Part shown: positions 1 to 9,780 of the stretch, one piece after another
Numbering within the stretch: the first letter of the stretch is position 1
How the letters are laid out: each line of letters starts with the position of its first letter
Assembly: GCA_903885755.1 (NCBI GenBank)
Contig: CAISJZ010000248.1
Span: 1 to 59,689, forward strand
Source of the DNA: an uncultured Hyphomicrobiales bacterium
GTDB taxonomy: Bacteria; Pseudomonadota; Alphaproteobacteria; Rhizobiales; Beijerinckiaceae
Reading direction: 5' to 3'
DNA length: 59,689 nucleotides
Program-made: the position numbers and the translations under genes
Notes under the pieces: model-generated
The model's database searches: none
What the model saw: only the letters and a program-made list of their open reading frames with translations
What the model was told of the DNA's origin: nothing

Positions 1-1036
1 CGTCGAAAGGCAGCGGTCGGGGCTGCCGAACCGTGTTTCCGTAAAGCTGTGTCCACAGCGAATCCAGCCAAGAATACTTATCCGACAGGCCCCAGGTCAC
101 GACCTGGGTCAGCGCCCTGGAAGCCAGCGCCTGTCCCAGAAACGCGCCGACGCGCGCGGCGATGGCGGCGTCGCGCGCGCCAGGATCGTCCGGCAGGCTG
201 AAATCGCGGACATCGAGTTCGGAAATCCAGACCTCGACGCGACGCCGCGCGAGCTGCGCTACGAATTCGCCAAAAATGCCGTCGTCATAGGCCTGACCCA
301 TGTCGAGATGGCTTTCGAGCCCCACCGCGTGAATATTTGCTCCGGCTTGCTGAAGCGTATCCACCAACCTCAACAACGCGGGGCGGATGGTCGCGCCGAG
401 GCCGACAACATTATTGTCGCATTGGGCTTCGTTGAGGGCGAATTTCGCTGTCCGATCGAGAGTTGAAACGCGCTTGAAGGCGCGCAATGGCCAATCCTGT
501 CCGAAGGCCTGATACCAGGGCCCCTTGCCGAAGCCGCCCTCCTGACCGTCGGCTGGCCAGAACGGTTCATTGACGACATCCCAGGCGTAAACGCGCCCGG
601 CATAACGCGGCACTACCATTTCGATATGCTCGTCGAACACTCTGCGAAGTTCGATCGTCGACAGGCCCGACAACCAGGCCGGGTTCGCGTCCTGCCAGAA
701 CAGGCAATGGGCCTTGACCGGCTTGTTCAGGGATTGTCCGACGGCCACGAGCCGATCGGCGTTGTAGAAGTCATACGTCTCGCGCGTCGGGCGCAGGGAC
801 GCCAGCTTGAACTGCCATTCCCCGACGAGCAGTTGCGCTTCCGCGAAGAGCGACGCATAGGATCCATCGTTGAAATAGGCGCCGCCGAGCGCGGAGCCAA
901 AGAGAATATTGGCGTCGCGAGCGATGCGCCCGAGATTGAGATAATAGGAATCGGCGTGCGCCGCGGACGAAGTCCAGCCGAGCGCGAGGCTCGCAAGTCC
1001 TTTCAGAAACCGTCGTCGATGAACAGGCGGAATCAT
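1..1036 (-). CDS. GH10 endo-1,4-beta-xylanase, Tat-type signal peptide, C-terminus truncated by window edge
   Basis: Own reverse-strand translation: MIPPVHRRRFLKGLASLALGWTSSAAHADSYYLNLGR... with GH10 acid/base motif (VYAWDVVNEPFWP), ALNEAQCDN and nucleophile motif (VWISELDVRDF), TWGLSDKYSWLD. Open to position 1, hence absent from the ORF track. Confidence 0.9.
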   Translation of the reverse strand, partial: MIPPVHRRRFLKGLASLALGWTSSAAHADSYYLNLGRIARDANILFGSALGGAYFNDGSYASLFAEAQLLVGEWQFKLASLRPTRETYDFYNADRLVAVGQSLNKPVKAHCLFWQDANPAWLSGLSTIELRRVFDEHIEMVVPRYAGRVYAWDVVNEPFWPADGQEGGFGKGPWYQAFGQDWPLRAFKRVSTLDRTAKFALNEAQCDNNVVGLGATIRPALLRLVDTLQQAGANIHAVGLESHLDMGQAYDDGIFGEFVAQLARRRVEVWISELDVRDFSLPDDPGARDAAIAARVGAFLGQALASRALTQVVTWGLSDKYSWLDSLWTQLYGNTVRQPRPLPFD

Positions 1037-1259
1037 GCGCCGCTCCGGATTGAACCGACAGCGCCGTGGTTGGCGCTCTCCAACGCGCCGTTAGGGAACG
1101 TCTGTTTACGTTCCTCGCATGATCGAATTGAACCGCTGTTAAGCCTCGCGCCTTGCTTTGAATCGAATTCATTCCTGATTTTGTCGACAACTTTATGTTT
1201 CACCGCCCGTTAGCCCCGGACTTGCCAACACCCTTGGGGAGAGCCAAGTCAGTTCGCGG

Positions 1260-2084
1260 TTGATTTCACATGGCGAGGACCTCGTGCTTCGATGGTTGGG
1301 AGAATGCCTGGCGCGGATTTTGAGCAAGCCCGTCAAGGGCGCGTCACCGTTGTCGACGTCCGATCCGGCGGCACTGGCGCGCGCGCTGCGCCCGGCCGAC
1401 ATTTTGCTGATCGAGGGCAATTCGCGCATCGCCGTCGCGATCAAATATCTGACCCAGTCGACGTGGTCGCATGCGGCTCTGTATGTCGGACCAAATTCCG
1501 GCATTTCCGAACCAGACGGCGAGCCGCACGTATTCATCGAGGCCGATGTTCAGCATGGCGTGATCTCCACGCCGATGTCCAAATATTCCGGCACGCATTC
1601 GCGAATCTGCCGGCCCGTCGGACTGTCGCCGGAAGAAACCGCGCGGGTGATCGACTTTGCCACGGCCCGTATCGGCCACGCATACGACCTCCGGAATTTT
1701 TTCGATCTCGTCCGCTACTTCCTGCCGACGCCGCCGGCGCCAATCCGGTTTCGCCGGCGAATGCTCGCCTTTGGCTCGGGCGACCCGACACGCGCGATCT
1801 GTTCGACGCTCATTGCCGAGGCGTTTCAATCGATCAATTATCCAATCCTGCCGAGCGTCGAAGTCGTCGAAAACGCGGCGGATCGAAGCGGAAATGGCGA
1901 AGCGGGCGAGGTCCGGCGCGAGGAAATCCTCCACATTCGCGATTCCAAGCTCTTCGCGCCGCGCGATTTCGACATCTCCCCATATTTCCAGGTCGTCAAA
2001 CCAACAATCGAAAGCGGCTTTGATTTTCACACGGTAGCCTGGGCCGCAGAAAAATCCCCGGCCCGAGCCTCGAAACCGGTTTGA
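1260..2084 (+). CDS. YiiX/YebB-like permuted NlpC/P60 (papain-like) hydrolase
   Basis: ORF 274 aa; RPADILLIEG...STWSHAALYVG and C-terminal CSTLIAEAF typical of permuted NlpC/P60 proteins. TTG start uncertain. Confidence 0.7.
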   Translation: MISHGEDLVLRWLGECLARILSKPVKGASPLSTSDPAALARALRPADILLIEGNSRIAVAIKYLTQSTWSHAALYVGPNSGISEPDGEPHVFIEADVQHGVISTPMSKYSGTHSRICRPVGLSPEETARVIDFATARIGHAYDLRNFFDLVRYFLPTPPAPIRFRRRMLAFGSGDPTRAICSTLIAEAFQSINYPILPSVEVVENAADRSGNGEAGEVRREEILHIRDSKLFAPRDFDISPYFQVVKPTIESGFDFHTVAWAAEKSPARASKPV

Positions 2085-2145
2085 CCCTGCTTGTTCCAGC
2101 GGTCGAAGCCTAGCAATATGGCGCGAGAATTATTCGAGGGCGGAA

Positions 2146-3096
2146 ATGGCGACACGATTGGCGATTTCATTGCTGGCGCAGATCGCCTGCTCGGGGTTTG
2201 CAACGGCACAGGCTCCCGCGACGGTCAAGATCATCGTACCTTACGCGCCCGGCGGCAGCGTCGATTTGCTGGCTCGATTGCTGGGCGATGAAGTCGGCAA
2301 GGCTGGCGGTCCGTCCATTCTCGTCGAGGATCGGCCGGGCGCCTCGACCGTCATCGGCACGGAGGCCGTCGCGCGCGCCGCGCCAGATGGCGGCACGGTC
2401 GGCATGGTGGCGAATTCCTTTCTGATCAACGCCGCAATTCGCAAGCTGTCCTACGATCCGATCACCAGCTTCGAGCCAATCTGTTATCTCGTCGATTCCC
2501 CGCAGGTCATGGCGGTCAACGCGGACTCGCCCTACAAGACGCTCGACGACCTGCTCGCCGACGCGCGAAAGCGTCCGGGCGCCTTGACCATTGGCGCGCT
2601 TGGTCCCGCGACGACACAGCACGTCGCCGCCGAGATGTTCAAGAAATACGCCGGCGTCGAGATGACTTTCGTGCCGTATCCCGGCGGCGCGCCTGCGGTG
2701 AACGCGATCGTCGGCGGACAAGTCGCCTCAACCGTCGCGAATTACTCGGAACTGCAACCCTTCATCGTCGCGGGAAAACTGCGCGCGTTGGCGGTCATGT
2801 CGACAAAACGTCTGCCCGCCCTGCCGGACGTCCCGACCGTGCGCGAGAAGGGGTTGAATTTCGACATCACCGCCTGGTTCGCCATGGTGACCACCGGCAA
2901 GACGCCCAAACCCGTCGTCGTCGCCTTGATCAAATATTTTTCCGAGGCTCTGGCGCGGCCCGCGACGCGGGACAAGCTGGCGCAGTTCCAGCTGACGCCG
3001 GTCGGGCTCTGCGGCGATGAGTTTGGCGACTTTCTACGCAAGCAGAACGAGGCGATTGGCCCCGTCGTGCGCGCCGCGGGAATCAAGCTGGAATGA
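2146..3096 (+). CDS. Bug/TctC-family tripartite tricarboxylate transporter substrate-binding protein
   Basis: Signal peptide then VKIIVPYAPGGSVDLLARLLGDEV...DRPGASTVIGTEAVARAAPDG, typical Bug/TctC motifs. Confidence 0.9.
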   Translation: MATRLAISLLAQIACSGFATAQAPATVKIIVPYAPGGSVDLLARLLGDEVGKAGGPSILVEDRPGASTVIGTEAVARAAPDGGTVGMVANSFLINAAIRKLSYDPITSFEPICYLVDSPQVMAVNADSPYKTLDDLLADARKRPGALTIGALGPATTQHVAAEMFKKYAGVEMTFVPYPGGAPAVNAIVGGQVASTVANYSELQPFIVAGKLRALAVMSTKRLPALPDVPTVREKGLNFDITAWFAMVTTGKTPKPVVVALIKYFSEALARPATRDKLAQFQLTPVGLCGDEFGDFLRKQNEAIGPVVRAAGIKLE

Positions 3097-3476
3097 CCCA
3101 CGACGAAGCCATGAGCATTGTCGCGGAGGCGCGTGACAGATGGGCCGCCGCCTTTCGCGCGCGCGATTTCGCGGCAATCGTCGCGCTCTACGACGAGAAT
3201 GCGCTGTTCTTCGGCTCGGCGCCTGATCTAAGCGTCGATCATGCCGGCATTCGCGCCTATTTCGATGATTTGCCAATGGGCATCGCCTTGACGAGTTTTC
3301 CGCCACAGCAGGTTCAAGCGATCGCACCGGGCGTCATCGTCGCCAGCGGCTTCTGGACCTTTTCTCTCGACGGCGAAACGCTCGAATTCCGTCTCTCATG
3401 GACGCTTGTTCATCGCGGCGAGACATGGCGCATCGCGCAGCATCACGCGGCGTTGAAGCCGAAGGCGGGGCTCTGA
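3093..3476 (+). CDS. SnoaL/DUF4440-like (NTF2 fold) protein
   Basis: 127 aa; RWAAAFRARDFAAIVALYDENALFFGS...; start overlaps upstream stop (ATGA). Confidence 0.7.
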   Translation: MTHDEAMSIVAEARDRWAAAFRARDFAAIVALYDENALFFGSAPDLSVDHAGIRAYFDDLPMGIALTSFPPQQVQAIAPGVIVASGFWTFSLDGETLEFRLSWTLVHRGETWRIAQHHAALKPKAGL

Positions 3477-3486
3477 TCCCGCCCCG

Positions 3487-4401
3487 CTACTTCGCGTTGA
3501 GCACCGCGCGGCATTCAGCCGGAAGCGCGGACATCGAGAGTGGCGGCTTCCCCTTGTAGAATGGATCGGGCTTTGGATGCAGGACCGAGTCCCTGAACCA
3601 CCAGGCCAATGACGCGTCGCATCCATCGCCCGACGGCGGCGCGTCCTGACGCTGGCAGGATTCCTCGCCAGCGGGACAGGTCAGACGAATGTGGAAGTGA
3701 TAATCGTGGCCATACATGGGCCGGACCTTCGACATCCAGGAGCGGTCGCCTTTCGCGTCGCGGCAGATCGCCTTCTTGATCGCCGGATTGACAAAAATGC
3801 GCTGCACCTCGGGCTCCGACGCGACAGCCTTGATCATCGCCATATGGGCTGGCGTCCATTTGGAATAATCAACGTCGAGCCGGTCGGCGCGCACGACGTT
3901 GGTGGCTGACGTTTCCTCGCGCTCGCCGCGCGTCAGGGTCCGCGCGGGCATCGGCGTCAGCCAGATGTCCGAGTCCAGTCCTATCTGGTGCGAGGCGTGA
4001 CCAGTAAACATTGGCCCCCCGCGCGGCTGGGACATGTCGCCCACGAGAAAGCCCGGCCAGATTCCCGCCTCACGCAGCTTGCGGGACTCCCGTTCAAGAA
4101 AGGCGATCAGCCTGGGATGCCCCCAGTTGCGATTGCGCGACAGACGCATCACCTGCCACGACTCGCCGTCATAGGGCAGGTCGCGGGCGCCCAGCAGGCA
4201 GCCCTTGGCGTAGAAGCCAATGACCTTGGGCTCGCCGGCGGCGGGTTCGACCTTGCGACCGAACAGCTCCTTGGCCGGCGTCGCGGGGTCCTCGGGATGA
4301 GCCAAGGGTGGCAAGGGCTTTGGATGGAGCGTGCCGAGATCCTGCGCAACGACGGGGGTCGCCAGCACGACCAGGAGGGAAGCGGCGATAAGCGATCGCA
4401 T
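3487..4401 (-). CDS. mepA: Penicillin-insensitive murein endopeptidase
   Basis: SWQVMRLSRNRNWGHPRLIAFLE...MFTGHASHQIGLDSDIWLTPMP...YGHDYHFHIRLTCP, MepA (LAS peptidase) motifs; start placed at MRSLIAASLL signal peptide (ORF extends to 4440). Confidence 0.92.
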   Translation of the reverse strand: MRSLIAASLLVVLATPVVAQDLGTLHPKPLPPLAHPEDPATPAKELFGRKVEPAAGEPKVIGFYAKGCLLGARDLPYDGESWQVMRLSRNRNWGHPRLIAFLERESRKLREAGIWPGFLVGDMSQPRGGPMFTGHASHQIGLDSDIWLTPMPARTLTRGEREETSATNVVRADRLDVDYSKWTPAHMAMIKAVASEPEVQRIFVNPAIKKAICRDAKGDRSWMSKVRPMYGHDYHFHIRLTCPAGEESCQRQDAPPSGDGCDASLAWWFRDSVLHPKPDPFYKGKPPLSMSALPAECRAVLNAK

Positions 4402-4446
4402 TGTGCCAGACCTCGTCAAAGTGTCCTGAATATGTAGCAATTCGCA

Positions 4447-4462
4447 TTAAGGATCCATTAAC
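4447..4462. promoter_or_regulatory. CtrA-type binding box TTAA-N7-TTAAC
   Basis: Sequence TTAAGGATCCATTAAC: exact TTAA(N7)TTAAC match, between divergent mepA and L,D-transpeptidase genes. Confidence 0.55.
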
Positions 4463-4623
4463 CACGCGCATTGCGGCTCAATTCAAATCAGCATTCTCAC
4501 GGGGCGTTAGCCAAGTCCGTAAACCCTGCGAAAAGTTCGCCATTTACGCGAGGCCTCGAAGAATCCATACTTTTGCCGCGGCGTCGCCCCTGCCGGGGCA
4601 TTTGTTCAGGGAGTTGTTGCGTC

Positions 4624-5202
4624 ATGCGGAAGCTCGCAATTTTTTTCGCGATGGTTTGTGGCCTTTTTATCGCCACCCAGCCAGCTCGCGCTGTTTCCAT
4701 CAGCGTTGATCTCTCCTCTCAGCGCATCAATGTGACCTCGGCGGCCGGCGAAACCTACAATTGGCCGATTTCAAGCGGGCGGGCGGGCTTCGGCACGCCG
4801 CATGGCTCCTACCGTCCAACCAGCCTGCAGCGCATGCATTATTCACGCAAGTATCACATGTCGCCGATGCCTTACTCAATCTTCTTCCACGGCGGCTACG
4901 CGATCCACGGCACCTATTCGACCGCCCAGCTTGGCCACCCGGCTTCGCATGGTTGCGTGCGACTTCTGCCCGCCAACGCCGCGCAGCTTTTCGCCATGGT
5001 CCAGAAGGAAGGCGCGCGGATCTCGATCACTGGCACGCTTCCCGGCGGCTCGCAGTACGCCAGCGCCCATCGCCATCGCACTCATCACCACACCATGCTC
5101 GCCTCGCATCATCATCATCACAGCCATGCTCTTGCCTACGCGCCGACGCGCCATGGCAAGTCGCTCAAGCAATGGATGAAGAATCCCGCCTCGCCGAACT
5201 GA
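4624..5202 (+). CDS. L,D-transpeptidase (YkuD domain) with histidine-rich C-terminal tail
   Basis: MRKLAIFFAMVCGLFIATQPARA signal; YkuD motif HGTYSTAQLGHPASHGCVRLLPANA; tail HRHRTHHHTMLASHHHHHSHALAYAPTRH. ORF track start 4471 is likely upstream of the true start. Confidence 0.9.
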   Translation: MRKLAIFFAMVCGLFIATQPARAVSISVDLSSQRINVTSAAGETYNWPISSGRAGFGTPHGSYRPTSLQRMHYSRKYHMSPMPYSIFFHGGYAIHGTYSTAQLGHPASHGCVRLLPANAAQLFAMVQKEGARISITGTLPGGSQYASAHRHRTHHHTMLASHHHHHSHALAYAPTRHGKSLKQWMKNPASPN

Positions 5203-5261
5203 AACGGGACGATCGCGCCAAACGCCCGCCGCCAATCCGCGGCGGGACATGGAAGATCAGC

Positions 5262-6125
5262 CTAGTCCGGAAAGACGATCGTCTTGCGGCCGTTCAGCAT
5301 GACACGGTCCTCGAGATGGAACCGTAGCGCGCGCGCCAGAACACGCCGTTCGATGTCGCGCCCCTTGCGGACCAGATCGTCTGGCGTATCGCGGTGCGAA
5401 ATGCGCTCGACGTCCTGCTCGATGATCGGACCTTCGTCGAGGTCCGCCGTGACGTAATGAGCGGTAGCGCCGATCAGCTTGACGCCGCGGCGGTGCGCCT
5501 GGGTGTAGGGGCTGGCGCCCTTGAAGCCCGGCAGGAATGAATGGTGGATGTTGATGCATCGTCCGGCCAGCTTGGCGCTGAGGCCGTCGGAGAGAATTTG
5601 CATGTAACGCGCAAGCACAACCACGTCGGTCCGGGTTTCCCGGATCAACTCCCAGACTTTCGTTTCCTGTTCCAGCTTGGTTTCCTTGGTTACCGGCAGG
5701 TGATGAAAATCGAACCCGTTGAAATCGTGGTGCTCGTACATCTCGCGCGGATGGTTTGAGATGACCGCGGCGATATCCATGGAAAGTTCGCCAATCCGCC
5801 AGCGATACAGCAGGTCGGAGAGACAGTGGTCGAATTTCGAAACGAGAATCGCGACGCGCTTGCGTTCCGAGCGCGCGCGAATGCCCCATGCCATGGAGAA
5901 GCGCTCGCCAATCGGGGCAAAACCCTGTCGCAAGGCTTCATAGGTTGCCGGATCCTTCACGCGGTTGAAGACAACGCGCATGAAGAAGACGGCGGTTTCG
6001 GTGTCGTCGTATTGCTGGGCGTCGAGGATGTTGCAGCCATGTTCGAACAAATAGGTCGAAACGGCGGCGACGATTCCCGGCTTGTTCGGGCAAGACAGAG
6101 CGAGGACATATTGCGCATCTAGCAT
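5262..6125 (-). CDS. purU: Formyltetrahydrofolate deformylase
   Basis: [22 protein letters not shown] (ACT domain) ... [23 protein letters not shown] ... [36 protein letters not shown]. 287 aa from this Met; the 414-aa ORF is over-extended. Confidence 0.95.
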   Translation of the reverse strand: MLDAQYVLALSCPNKPGIVAAVSTYLFEHGCNILDAQQYDDTETAVFFMRVVFNRVKDPATYEALRQGFAPIGERFSMAWGIRARSERKRVAILVSKFDHCLSDLLYRWRIGELSMDIAAVISNHPREMYEHHDFNGFDFHHLPVTKETKLEQETKVWELIRETRTDVVVLARYMQILSDGLSAKLAGRCINIHHSFLPGFKGASPYTQAHRRGVKLIGATAHYVTADLDEGPIIEQDVERISHRDTPDDLVRKGRDIERRVLARALRFHLEDRVMLNGRKTIVFPD

Positions 6126-6369
6126 TGCATTGGCTTTCGGTGGCGATGGAACGGAATTGCGTGGACTGATCGGCGCGCGCGCCGCGCGGCCGTCAACCTC
6201 GTCCGGTCGATCCAGGTTCGGCAAGCTCGGGAACGCGGTCGCGTACGGGGGGTTGCTCCGGAAAATTCGCACGGACCTTTTGCACGGACAACCACGCGGT
6301 TCAAGAGCGCGCCGCGGCTTGACCGCGAGACGTGGGCGTTGAAAGCTGCCCACCGGTCCGTGGGCAAAC

Positions 6370-7866
6370 GTGGTGTATGATCTTCTCGTAATCGGCGGCG
6401 GCGTCAACGGCTGCGGCGTGGCGCGCGACGCAGCGGGCCGCGGTCTTTCGGTCGCGCTCGTCGAAATGAACGATCTCGCGTCGGGGACATCCTCCGCGTC
6501 GACCAAGCTGATTCATGGCGGCCTACGCTACCTCGAATACGGCGCGTTTCGACTCGTTCACGAAGCTCTGGCCGAGCGCGAGGTTCTGCTTCGCATCGCC
6601 CCGCATATCATTTGGCCGCTTCGGTTTGTGCTGCCGCATCAAAAGGGCTTGAGGCCCGCCTGGGAGCTGCGCCTCGGACTGTTCATTTACGATCATCTGG
6701 GTGGGCGACTAATCCTGCCGGCGTCGCGAAGCCTCGATCTGGCGCGCGATCCCGCTGGCGAACCCTTGAAGGGCGATCGGACGCGCGGTTTTGAATATTC
6801 GGACTGCTGGGTCGATGACGCCCGCCTCGTAGTTCTCAACGCCATGGACGCTGTGGCGCGCGGAGCCCGAATCGAAACCCGCGCCAAAGCCGTCGCCGCT
6901 GAACGGGTTGACGGCCACTGGCGCGTCTCGGTCGAAAAAGACCAGAAGCGAAACGTCATCGAGGCGCGGGCGGTCGTCAACGCGGCCGGGCCGTGGGCAA
7001 GCGTGGTTCTCGACGGATTGTTCAACGCTCATCCCGGCGCCCACGTGCGGATGGTGCAGGGCAGTCATATCGTCGTGGCCAGGCTGTTCGACCACGATCG
7101 CTGCTATCTCTTCCAGAACGCCGACGGACGGATCGTATTCGCGATCCCCTACGAGACTGATTTCACACTCATCGGCACGACCGACCGGGACTGGCATGAA
7201 CATCCCGATCATGTGCGCGCCACCGCGGATGAAATCGCCTATCTTTGCGCGGCGGCGAACGAGTATTTTCAGCGTCAGATCACGCCCGCCGACGTCGTCT
7301 GGAGCTATTCGGGCGTACGCCCGTTGTATGATGATGGAGCGAAGGCCGCCCAGGCCGCGACTCGTGATTACGTACTCCTGCTCGATCGGGGATCGGGCGC
7401 CCAAGCGCCGTTGCTGACGATTTTCGGTGGGAAAATAACCACCTATCGCAAGCTCGCCGAGCATGTGATGCGCAAGCTCGCCTCGACGCTTCCAAAAGCA
7501 GGAGCGCCTCGCTGGACACATGCCGCCGCCTTGCCGGGCGGCGATTTCCCCGTCGACGGATTCGACAATCTCGTCGATCAATTGCACGCGGCGCACCCCT
7601 GGCTTGAGCCCGCGCTCGCGCGACGCCTGGCGCGATCCTACGGGACCCGCGCGATGGCGATGCTTGCCGGCGCGCGAGGGGCGGAGGCGCTTGGTCGCCA
7701 TTTTGGCGCCGATCTTCATGAGATCGAGGCGCGTTATCTCGTTGATCATGAATTCGCCAGAACCGCGACGGATGTTTTGTGGCGAAGGTCCAAACTGGGG
7801 CTGCGGCTGTCCGCGGACGAAGCAGCGGCCCTTGAGGACTGGATGAGCCAGATCGTCAGTCGATGA
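6370..7866 (+). CDS. glpD: Glycerol-3-phosphate dehydrogenase (FAD)
   Basis: [54 protein letters not shown], classic GlpD N-terminus. Confidence 0.96.
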   Translation: MVYDLLVIGGGVNGCGVARDAAGRGLSVALVEMNDLASGTSSASTKLIHGGLRYLEYGAFRLVHEALAEREVLLRIAPHIIWPLRFVLPHQKGLRPAWELRLGLFIYDHLGGRLILPASRSLDLARDPAGEPLKGDRTRGFEYSDCWVDDARLVVLNAMDAVARGARIETRAKAVAAERVDGHWRVSVEKDQKRNVIEARAVVNAAGPWASVVLDGLFNAHPGAHVRMVQGSHIVVARLFDHDRCYLFQNADGRIVFAIPYETDFTLIGTTDRDWHEHPDHVRATADEIAYLCAAANEYFQRQITPADVVWSYSGVRPLYDDGAKAAQAATRDYVLLLDRGSGAQAPLLTIFGGKITTYRKLAEHVMRKLASTLPKAGAPRWTHAAALPGGDFPVDGFDNLVDQLHAAHPWLEPALARRLARSYGTRAMAMLAGARGAEALGRHFGADLHEIEARYLVDHEFARTATDVLWRRSKLGLRLSADEAAALEDWMSQIVSR

Positions 7867-8536
7867 GTTCGCAGGCCTGGGCGATGGCGACAAACGCATC
7901 GACGACCGGCGCGGCGCGGGACAGGGCGACGATCCGCACGTCCGGCAAGAATCGGCGCAAGGCCGCGACGGTTTCAGCGGGATCTACAGAGGCGTCCGGC
8001 GTTTCGTTGACAATAATCGCCGCGAGCGGGACGCCCCGGCTCGCCATCGCCTCGACGGCGGTGAGGGCGTGGCTGATGGCGCCGAGATAGGACCCCGCGA
8101 CAAGCAGCGACGGACAACCGAGCATTCGAACCAGTTCGAGGCAGGTCGCATCATCCGTCAGCGGCGTCATGAGGCCGCCAGCGCCCTCGATCAGAAGCGG
8201 CCCGGCGGTCGAGGCGATCGCGGCGTGGCAAAAGGTCCTCACACATTCGATATTCAGGCGGCGATCCTCCCGCCACGCCGCCATGTCTGGCGATAGCGGC
8301 GCCGCGAATCGCCAAGGCGATATCGAGTCGATATTATTTTGATCGATCGAATCGCCCATCGCCGACAACAAGGAGCCGGCGTCGCTGGTCGCGGCGCTAG
8401 CGGGATCGAATCCGCTCATCACCGGCTTCAGCGCGCGGGCGCCAATTCCCCTGGCGCGAAGAAAACGGATCAACCCCGCGGTGACGAAGGTCTTCCCGAT
8501 GTCGGTTCCCGTGCCCGTGACAAAAAGCGTCTTCAT
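7856..8536 (-). CDS. bioD: Dethiobiotin synthetase
   Basis: MKTLFVTGTGTDIGKTFVTAGLIRFLR (P-loop), LLIEGAGGLMTPLTDD; overlaps bioF stop. Confidence 0.95.
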   Translation of the reverse strand: MKTLFVTGTGTDIGKTFVTAGLIRFLRARGIGARALKPVMSGFDPASAATSDAGSLLSAMGDSIDQNNIDSISPWRFAAPLSPDMAAWREDRRLNIECVRTFCHAAIASTAGPLLIEGAGGLMTPLTDDATCLELVRMLGCPSLLVAGSYLGAISHALTAVEAMASRGVPLAAIIVNETPDASVDPAETVAALRRFLPDVRIVALSRAAPVVDAFVAIAQACELID

Positions 8537-9681
8537 GCATTCAGGCCCCGGAACGCGGTTTTGATCGCGCCGGCCAGCCGGATGACTTCGGCGTCTGGAT
8601 GGGCGGCGCTGAAGGCGACTCGCAGTCGCGCCGTCCCCGCCGGCACGGTCGGCGGGCGGATCGCCCCCACGAGAAAGCCCTCCTCTTCGAGGCGCGTCGA
8701 CAGCGCCATGGCGCGCAGGGGCTCGCCCGCGATAATCGGTACGATGGCGCTCGTCGCCTCCGGCAGACCCATGGCCCTCGTGAACAGCCGCGCCTTGGCC
8801 AGAGGCCGCGCGACGAGGTCGGGTTCGCTGGCGATGATGTCGAGCGCGGCGATGGCGGAAGCCGCACAGGCGGGCGGCAGGCCCGTCGTATAGATGAAGC
8901 TCGCGGCGCGAGTCTTGATGAGGTCGATCACCGACGCCGACGCGCAGAGATAGCCGCCATAGCCGCCGATGGCCTTCGACAGCGTGCCCATTTGCAGCGG
9001 GACCTCTATATCCAGGCACGAGCCGCGGCCATCATTGAGAACGCCGATCCCGTGGGCGTCGTCCACAAGTAGCCAGGCGTCATTCTGGCGCGCCAACTGG
9101 GACAGCGCGTCCAGCGGGCCCAGATCGCCGTCCATGGAAAACACGCCCTCGGTCGCCAGGATGCAGCGCTCGCCTGTGGCGCGCTCAGCGCCCAGTAATT
9201 GCGCGGCGTGCGCCACATCGTTGTGTCGAAACGTCAGAACTCGCGCGCCCGACAGTTTAGCCCCGGCCCGAATGCAGGAATGGGCGAGTTCATCCATCAG
9301 GATGATATCGCTCCGGCCAACCAGCGAGGGAATGATGCCGACATTGGCGAGATAGCCGGAGCCAAAGACGCAGGCGGCCTCCGCGCCCTTGAAAGCGGCC
9401 AGTCTGGCCTCAAGCTCGCCAAGGAGAGGATGGTCGCCGGTCACGAGGCGCGAGGCGCCCGCGCCAGTCCCATGGCGCTCGATTGCGGCGCGGCCGGCGG
9501 CGATGACGCGGGGATCGCGGCCAAGATTGAGATAATCGTTGCAGGAAAAAGATATCAGGCGGCGTCCGCCGCGTTCGACATGAATGCCGTCCAGCCTCGA
9601 TGTCGGCCGGAGCGTGCGACGCAAACCGCCTGCCTCGAGCGTCGCCAGCTTGCCCCGCGCGAAGGCGTTCAGGGAATCCAT
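8533..9681 (-). CDS. bioF: 8-amino-7-oxononanoate synthase
   Basis: SFSCNDYLNLGRDPRV...GTGAGASRLVTGDH...DDAHGIGVL...GTLSKAIGGYGGY. Confidence 0.95.
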   Translation of the reverse strand: MDSLNAFARGKLATLEAGGLRRTLRPTSRLDGIHVERGGRRLISFSCNDYLNLGRDPRVIAAGRAAIERHGTGAGASRLVTGDHPLLGELEARLAAFKGAEAACVFGSGYLANVGIIPSLVGRSDIILMDELAHSCIRAGAKLSGARVLTFRHNDVAHAAQLLGAERATGERCILATEGVFSMDGDLGPLDALSQLARQNDAWLLVDDAHGIGVLNDGRGSCLDIEVPLQMGTLSKAIGGYGGYLCASASVIDLIKTRAASFIYTTGLPPACAASAIAALDIIASEPDLVARPLAKARLFTRAMGLPEATSAIVPIIAGEPLRAMALSTRLEEEGFLVGAIRPPTVPAGTARLRVAFSAAHPDAEVIRLAGAIKTAFRGLNA

Positions 9682-9745
9682 GCCTCACCAATAAGTCGAA
9701 TGACGGCCGCCGTGCGTCGGGCGCGCTTGCGGGCGCGACCCTAAA

Positions 9746-9762
9746 GGGGCATTTAGTGCCCC
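9746..9762. promoter_or_regulatory. Perfect 6-bp inverted repeat in divergent bioF/bioB promoter region (candidate operator)
   Basis: GGGGCA-TTTAG-TGCCCC, 19 bp upstream of bioB ATG. Confidence 0.4.
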
Positions 9763-9780
9763 GCAACCACGGGACTTGCC

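Noticed and set aside
6709-7899. 396-aa minus-strand ORF antisense to glpD
   Set aside because: Overlaps GlpD on the opposite strand; no domain similarity seen.
8399-8416. tRNA T-loop-like string (GGGATCGAATCCGC)
   Set aside because: Lies inside the bioD coding sequence and lacks an acceptor stem, D-arm or anticodon arm.
9682-9780. Search for a BioR box (TTATMKATAA-like) upstream of biotin genes
   Set aside because: No match found in the spacer; only the GGGGCA/TGCCCC palindrome is reported.
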